From contig JAQGJY010000282.1 in the NCBI GenBank assembly GCA_028290325.1, positions 1 to 11,015 on the forward strand: 11,015 nt of DNA, written 5' to 3'. Every line of letters starts with the position of its first letter. Positions within the stretch are counted from its first letter, which is position 1. Both the position numbers and the translations under genes were made by a program. Of the stretch, positions 7,612-11,015 are shown piece by piece. Under the pieces are notes generated by a model. It was not told the origin of the DNA and searched no databases. It saw only the letters and a list, made by a program, of their open reading frames with translations. Source of the stretch: Tardiphaga sp. (GTDB lineage Bacteria; Pseudomonadota; Alphaproteobacteria; Rhizobiales; Xanthobacteraceae).

Positions 7612-8313
7612 ATGACCAATGACCTGAAGGCCGCGCGCGGCCGCATGATCGTCGCGCTCGATCTGCCGGATATCGACGTCGCGCGCGCGATGGTCGCGCG
7701 GCTCGGCGACAGCGTGTCGTTCTACAAGATCGGTTATCAATTGGCCTATGCCGGCGGACTGCCGCTGGTCGGCGAACTCGCCGATGCCGGCAAGCAGGTG
7801 TTCGTCGATCTCAAGCTGCATGACATCGGCAACACGGTGGCGAGCGGCGTCGCCAGCCTCAGCAAACTCGGCGCCACGTTTCTGACCGTGCACGCTTATC
7901 CGCAGACCATGCAGGCGGCGGTCGATGCGCGCGCGCACGGCACCAAGATTCTCGCGGTGACGGTGTTGACGTCGTATGACGACGACAATCTGGCGGCGGC
8001 CGGCTTCCGGCTCGCGGTGGCCGATCTGGTGATGCATCGCGCCGAGCAGGCGCGCGACATCGGCATCGATGGTCTGGTCTGTTCGCCGCTGGAGGCGACA
8101 TCGCTGCGGGGCCTGGTCGGCCCGGATATCAGCCTGGTGACGCCGGGGATTCGGCCCGCCGGCAGCGCCGCCGACGACCAGAAACGCATCATGACGCCAG
8201 CGCGCGCGATCACCGCCGGCGCGGACTATCTCGTGGTCGGGCGGCCCGTCATCGGCGCCGACGATCCAAGGGCCGCCGCGGACATGATCGTCGCGGAAAT
8301 CGCGGCGGCGTGA
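7612..8313 (+). CDS. pyrF: PyrF, orotidine 5'-phosphate decarboxylase
   Basis: Catalyses the last step of UMP synthesis, decarboxylation of OMP. The 233 residues form one TIM barrel of the bacterial short type. Visible signatures are VALDLPD (14-20), the substrate Lys39 in FYKIGYQL, the catalytic tetrad segment VDLKLHDIGNT (65-75, with Asp66, Lys68 and Asp71), VTPGIRP for the phosphate loop and VVGRPVIGADDP near the end. The usual DIPNT is DIGNT here, a Gly for Pro change that leaves the charged residues intact. GTGAGGA (7602-7608) overlaps the upstream stop and provides the SD. It ends 5 bp before a palindromic repeat, which could shape the 3' end of the mRNA. Confidence 0.97.
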   Translation: MTNDLKAARGRMIVALDLPDIDVARAMVARLGDSVSFYKIGYQLAYAGGLPLVGELADAGKQVFVDLKLHDIGNTVASGVASLSKLGATFLTVHAYPQTMQAAVDARAHGTKILAVTVLTSYDDDNLAAAGFRLAVADLVMHRAEQARDIGIDGLVCSPLEATSLRGLVGPDISLVTPGIRPAGSAADDQKRIMTPARAITAGADYLVVGRPVIGADDPRAAADMIVAEIAAA

Positions 8314-8317
8314 CATT

Positions 8318-8383
8318 GTCATTGCGAGGCGTGCGTGGTTTTCGCTCGCGAAAACCTTGATCGTTGCCAATCCTCGCAATGAC
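8318..8383. repeat. 66-bp nested palindromic intergenic repeat
   Basis: The outer arms GTCATTGCGAGG (8318-8329) and CCTCGCAATGAC (8372-8383) are perfect 12-bp complements. Inside, GGTTTTCGC (8337-8345) pairs with GCGAAAACC (8348-8356). A GTCATTGCGAGG outer arm is typical of dispersed repeats I recall from Bradyrhizobiaceae and other proteobacteria; that is recollection. It starts 5 bp after the pyrF stop and ends 36 bp before the DUF1330 start, so it could act as a transcript end or 3' stabiliser for the FMN reductase-pyrF mRNA. Confidence 0.85.
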
Positions 8384-8403
8384 GGGATTCATCGTTTTAT
8401 TTT

Positions 8404-8411
8404 GAGAAGGA
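8404..8411 (+). promoter_or_regulatory. Ribosome binding site deciding the DUF1330 gene start
   Basis: GAGAAGGA lies 8 nt before the ATG at 8420. It excludes the in-frame start at 8357, which lies within the palindromic repeat. Confidence 0.75.
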
Positions 8412-8419
8412 CAATACCC

Positions 8420-8716
8420 ATGCCCAAAGGTTACTGGATCGGTCGCGTCGACGTTCACAACGAGGACGGCTACAAGCCCTACGTCGCCGCCAATGCCGAC
8501 ATCTTCAAAAAGTACGGCGCGCGTCCGATCGTGCGGGGTGGCCGCTTCACGGCGGTCGAAGGCGCCAGCCGCGGGCGCAACGTCGTGATCGAATTCAAGG
8601 ATTACGAGACCGCGCTGGCCTGCTACAACTCGCCGGAATATCAGGCCAACATCAAGGTCCGGCAGCCGCATTCGATCGCCGAGCTGATCGTCATCGAAGG
8701 CCATGACGTGGCGTGA
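8420..8716 (+). CDS. DUF1330 family protein
   Basis: A 98-residue cytosolic protein, the usual length of DUF1330, a family with the dimeric ferredoxin-like alpha-beta fold. The pattern is visible: GYWIGRVDVHN (4-14), YVAANADIFKKYGARPIVRG (21-40), then VVIEFKDYETALACYNSPEY and a final LIVIEG strand. No enzyme activity is established for the family that I can assign here. The ATG at 8420 has a strong SD; the frame is open upstream to 8357, but those 21 residues come from repeat DNA and have no family counterpart. It stands alone between the repeat and a convergent minus-strand gene. Confidence 0.9.
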   Translation: MPKGYWIGRVDVHNEDGYKPYVAANADIFKKYGARPIVRGGRFTAVEGASRGRNVVIEFKDYETALACYNSPEYQANIKVRQPHSIAELIVIEGHDVA

Positions 8717-8746
8717 GGCTTTGAGCGTATTCGAGGCGCCTAAGCC

Positions 8747-8767
8747 CGTCATTGCGGGGCGATGACG
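8747..8767. repeat. Short palindrome sharing the GTCATTGCG arm of the pyrF-downstream repeat
   Basis: CGTCAT (8747-8752) pairs with ATGACG (8762-8767). GTCATTGCG at 8748-8756 is identical to the start of the 66-bp repeat at 8318. It sits between the convergent DUF1330 and AraC-OGT genes and may be a decayed or half copy of the same element, or serve as a weak terminator. Confidence 0.5.
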
Positions 8768-8775
8768 AAGCCTCG

Positions 8776-9672
8776 TTACCCGATCCCGACCTGCCCGGCT
8801 TCCCAGCCGAGCATCGCCTGTTTCCGCGTGATGCCCCAGTGATAGCCGGTGAGCGCGCCGCTTTTGCCGAGCGCGCGATGACACGGCACGACGAAGGAAA
8901 TCGGATTTTTGCCGACGGCGGCGCCGACCGCGCGTGACGCTTTCGGCCGCTCGATCTTGTCGGCGATATCCGAGTAACAGACCGCCCGGCCCATCGGGAT
9001 CTTGAGCAGCGTCTCCCAGACCCGAACCTCGAAATCGGTGCCGATCAGCACCACGCGCAGCGGCTGCTCGGCCTTCCATTCCGAGCTGTCGAAGACGCGC
9101 TGCGCCAATGCCGCGGTGCCGGCGTCATCCTCGACATAGGTCGCGCGCGGCCAGCGCCGCCGCATATCGGCCAGCGCCGACTGCTCCTCGCCGGGATCGG
9201 CGAACGCCAGACCGGCGAGCCCGCGACCGCTGGCGATCACCACGGCGATTCCGAACGGACAGGGATGACAGCCGTAGCGCAGCACCATGCCGGCCGCGCC
9301 GGTCTTCCATTCGCCCGGCGACATCGCTTCATGGGTCACGAACAGATCGTGCAGCCGGCCTGGTCCCGAAAGCCCGGACTCCAGCGCGGCGTCGAGCACG
9401 CTGGCGGAGTCGCGCAGCAGGCCCTTGGCGTGGTCGAGCGTCAGCGCCTGCATGAAGGCTTTCGGCGTCAGCCCGGCCCAGCGGCGAAACAGATGGTGCA
9501 GTTCATCCGAGGTCAGTGACGCGGCGGCGGCCATCGCGTCGATGGTCGGCTGGTCGCGCCAGCGCGCCGAGATGAAGGCGATGGCGCGGCGCACGCTGTC
9601 GTAATCGCGCAACGCGGCGGATTGCGGACCGGGCTTCGTGGTGCGGTGACTATCGATGCTGAGGTTCATCAT
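8776..9672 (-). CDS. AraC-type HTH fused to methylated-DNA-protein cysteine methyltransferase (Ada-like)
   Basis: A 298-residue protein with an N-terminal AraC-type helix-turn-helix region (about 23-124) and a C-terminal OGT domain (about 130-298). The OGT part carries the acceptor cysteine in VVPCHRALGKSG (Cys264), the DNA-binding helix ASRAVGAAVGKNPI with its arginine finger, and YHWGI near the end. It transfers O6-methyl groups from guanine to itself irreversibly. Unlike E. coli Ada it lacks the N-terminal zinc domain that senses methylphosphotriesters, so it may not be methylation-activated in the same way. In-frame starts are ATG 9672, ATG 9669 and GTG 9708; GGA lies 5 nt before 9672 and 8 nt before 9669, so one of the ATGs is preferred. 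It lies 169 bp downstream of the DUF2244 gene. The symbol ada or ogt would be ambiguous. Confidence 0.9.
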   Translation of the reverse strand: MMNLSIDSHRTTKPGPQSAALRDYDSVRRAIAFISARWRDQPTIDAMAAAASLTSDELHHLFRRWAGLTPKAFMQALTLDHAKGLLRDSASVLDAALESGLSGPGRLHDLFVTHEAMSPGEWKTGAAGMVLRYGCHPCPFGIAVVIASGRGLAGLAFADPGEEQSALADMRRRWPRATYVEDDAGTAALAQRVFDSSEWKAEQPLRVVLIGTDFEVRVWETLLKIPMGRAVCYSDIADKIERPKASRAVGAAVGKNPISFVVPCHRALGKSGALTGYHWGITRKQAMLGWEAGQVGIG

Positions 9673-9763
9673 GCGTCCGATGTAGGCCGCGCGCGGCGAT
9701 GAAGCCACCCGTTTTCAGATCGCCGCGATACTAAAAATTGCTGCCGACCAGTGCTTGGCCTCT

Positions 9764-9794
9764 GCCGAGTCCCAACCCTCGGCCCGTGGCCGAG
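9764..9794. other. Overlapping alternative hairpins upstream of the AraC-OGT gene
   Basis: CTCGGC (9778-9783) can pair with GCCGAG on its left (9764-9769, 8-nt loop). Extended to CTCGGCC (9778-9784), it can also pair with GGCCGAG on its right (9788-9794, 3-nt loop). The two are mutually exclusive. They lie in the 169-bp gap between two minus-strand genes, so the RNA carries them on the way from DUF2244 to the AraC-OGT gene. No T-run supports a simple terminator. Confidence 0.4.
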
Positions 9795-9841
9795 CCAGCG
9801 CGCCCGCGGTCCTGCTAAAGCCAATTCTCACAATAGTGATT

Positions 9842-10348
9842 TCAGAGCGGATTGTAGGTCGGGCCACGCCGGGCGGCTTGCAACGCCGCCAACAGCGCCT
9901 TGGCGAAGCTCTCTTTTTCCTCCGCGCCGAGGAAGCTCGCGACCGAGACGCGGCGGCCGTGCGACACCAGCGTCAGGCGTTCGACGCCGAACTCGGGATC
10001 GATCTTCTGGTCGAGCCGCACCCACAGCGGATTGAACGCCCATTCGACGACGTGGCCGCGATGGCTGACGCGGCGCAGGCGAATTTCCGACGGCGTCACC
10101 CAGACGTGCTCGCTGGCGTTGCCGCGTTTGAAATTGACCCGGAACGCCCACCAGATCAGCGCGACGTCGAGGCCGAGAAAGCCGAGCACCGGCCACGCGC
10201 CCATCAGCAGGAAAACCATGCCGGCCACGAACGACACCGCGCCGAAGAACCCCATCAGCGCGATGAATCCGCCGCGACTGAGCGAGCGGTGCGGCGTCAG
10301 CGTCGCGGAAAATAAAACGACGTCGGGATTTTCGGTGGCTGTCGTCAT
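9842..10348 (-). CDS. DUF2244 family membrane protein
   Basis: A 168-residue integral membrane protein of the DUF2244 family, of unknown function. A short cytosolic N-terminus with TLTPHRSLSRGGF (16-28) leads into two closely spaced hydrophobic segments at about 29-50 and 52-69. The C-terminal part is a soluble beta-rich domain with VTPSEIRLRR and YGR-like basic stretches. The ATG at 10348 fits the family; an in-frame TTG at 10369 would overlap the region upstream without an SD. No SD precedes 10348, so translation may be leaderless or weak. It is divergent from nth with only 23 bp between the start codons and is probably followed by the AraC-OGT gene. Confidence 0.88.
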   Translation of the reverse strand: MTTATENPDVVLFSATLTPHRSLSRGGFIALMGFFGAVSFVAGMVFLLMGAWPVLGFLGLDVALIWWAFRVNFKRGNASEHVWVTPSEIRLRRVSHRGHVVEWAFNPLWVRLDQKIDPEFGVERLTLVSHGRRVSVASFLGAEEKESFAKALLAALQAARRGPTYNPL

Positions 10349-10356
10349 GCGCGTTG

Positions 10357-10364
10357 AATATACC
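10357..10364. promoter_or_regulatory. Shared AT-rich -10-like block between divergent DUF2244 and nth
   Basis: The plus strand reads AATATACC at 10357-10364. This offers TATACC (10359-10364) 7 bp before the nth ATG on the plus strand. It also offers TATATT (10362 to 10357) 8 bp before the DUF2244 ATG on the minus strand. Both spacings fit transcription beginning at or near the start codon. Good -35 matches were not found on either strand. Confidence 0.35.
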
Positions 10365-10371
10365 GGCAATC

Positions 10372-11015
10372 ATGGCAAAAGCTACGCGCGCGACATTGGC
10401 GAAAACGAAGGCGGCCCCTGCAAAAAAGCGCGTGGCCAAGCTCAAAAAATGGAGCGCGGCCGAGGTTCACGAGGCGTTCGCCCGGTTCCGCAAGGCCAAT
10501 CCGGAGCCGAAGGGCGAACTCGAACATCTCAATCCGTTCACGCTGCTGGTCGCGGTGGTGCTGTCGGCACAGGCCACCGATGCCGGCGTCAACAAGGCGA
10601 CGCGGGCGCTGTTCGCGATCGCGGATACGCCGGCCAAGATGCTCGCGCTCGGTGAAGACACGGTGCGCGATCACATCAAGACGATCGGCCTGTATCGCGG
10701 CAAGGCGCGCCACGTCATCGCGCTGTCGAGGAAGCTGATCGACGAATTCGGCGGCGAGGTGCCGCGGACCCGCGCGGAGATCGAATCGCTGCCCGGCGCG
10801 GGGCGCAAGACCGCGAATGTCGTGCTCAACATGGCGTTCGGCGAGCCGACGATGGCGGTCGACACCCACGTGTTTCGCGTCGGCAATCGCACCGGGATGG
10901 CGCCGGGCAAAAACCCGCTGGAGGTCGAGCTGGGGCTGGAGCGGGTGATCCCGGCCGAGTTCATGTCGCACGCGCATCATTGGCTCATTCTGCACGGCCG
11001 TTACACCTGCCTGGC
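10372..11015 (+). CDS. nth: Nth, endonuclease III (3' end cut by window edge)
   Basis: A DNA glycosylase/AP lyase that removes oxidised pyrimidines. The frame is open to the right edge, giving 214 residues plus 2 bases of the next codon. The core motif LLVAVVLSAQATD (58-70) is followed by the helix-hairpin-helix LPGAGRKTANVVL (140-152) with the catalytic Lys146, and by VDTHVFRV (163-170) with catalytic Asp164. The HGRYTCL end (208-214) holds Cys213, the first ligand of the iron-sulfur cluster; the remaining three lie beyond the window. The ATG at 10372 leaves a Lys/Ala-rich extension of about 25 residues before the usual start of the E. coli enzyme. There is no SD, so it may be leaderless. 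A GTG at 10432 would be an alternative start. Confidence 0.96.
   Translation, partial: MAKATRATLAKTKAAPAKKRVAKLKKWSAAEVHEAFARFRKANPEPKGELEHLNPFTLLVAVVLSAQATDAGVNKATRALFAIADTPAKMLALGEDTVRDHIKTIGLYRGKARHVIALSRKLIDEFGGEVPRTRAEIESLPGAGRKTANVVLNMAFGEPTMAVDTHVFRVGNRTGMAPGKNPLEVELGLERVIPAEFMSHAHHWLILHGRYTCL

Noticed and set aside
7144..8379. 411-codon minus-strand frame across the FMN reductase and pyrF genes
   Set aside because: It mirrors two well-supported plus-strand genes, is His/Arg-rich and shows no family signature.
8357..8419. Upstream start for the DUF1330 gene
   Set aside because: It begins inside the palindromic repeat, adds 21 residues without family counterpart, and ignores the strong SD at 8404-8411.
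9828..10445. 205-codon minus-strand frame overlapping DUF2244 and the nth start
   Set aside because: It is in a different frame from the recognisable DUF2244 protein, runs into the nth coding region and is Arg-rich.

Overview
The window reads as a chromosomal housekeeping segment of an alphaproteobacterium, most likely of the Bradyrhizobium/Rhodopseudomonas/Afipia group. Evidence for this is the high GC content, the DnaK, DnaJ and GrpE sequences, a Sinorhizobium/Rhodobacter-type PmtA next to dnaJ, an RpoH-type promoter of alphaproteobacterial form, and intergenic palindromes of the kind I recall from that group. The assignment rests on recognition, not on a search.

Layout. At 1-925 lie the 3' end of hrcA (repressor of heat-shock genes) and grpE (nucleotide exchange factor for DnaK), both on the plus strand. 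A minus-strand pair follows (997-2678): an exported protein of unknown function, then a nicotinamidase, pncA. An intergenic region of about 330 bp carries a clear RpoH-type promoter for dnaK. Then come dnaK (3015-4916) and dnaJ (5092-6225), separated by 175 bp packed with five successive stem-loops. Downstream are pmtA (phospholipid N-methyltransferase), an NAD(P)H-dependent FMN reductase with pyrF only 6 bp behind it, a 66-bp palindromic repeat, and a small DUF1330 protein. The right end is a minus-strand pair, DUF2244 membrane protein and then an AraC-OGT (Ada-like) methyltransferase. Divergent from DUF2244 is nth (endonuclease III), cut by the window edge.

How the genes fit together. HrcA, GrpE, DnaK and DnaJ form the Hsp70 folding machine and part of its control. 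dnaK has a strong RpoH-type promoter and grpE has a weaker candidate of its own, so both may respond to heat although two antisense genes separate them. PmtA makes phosphatidylcholine precursors, PyrF makes UMP, and PncA feeds NAD salvage. The right end groups two DNA-repair functions, alkylation (OGT) and oxidised-base repair (Nth), around a DUF2244 membrane protein.

I see no mobile element, CRISPR array, phage gene, tRNA or rRNA, and no undescribed multi-gene system. The points most worth a second look are non-coding: the dnaK-dnaJ hairpin array, the nested palindrome between pyrF and the DUF1330 gene, possible leaderless starts for the FMN reductase, nth and DUF2244 genes, and the 23-bp gap between the divergent DUF2244 and nth start codons. 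The uncharacterised exported protein also appears to consist of two similar halves.
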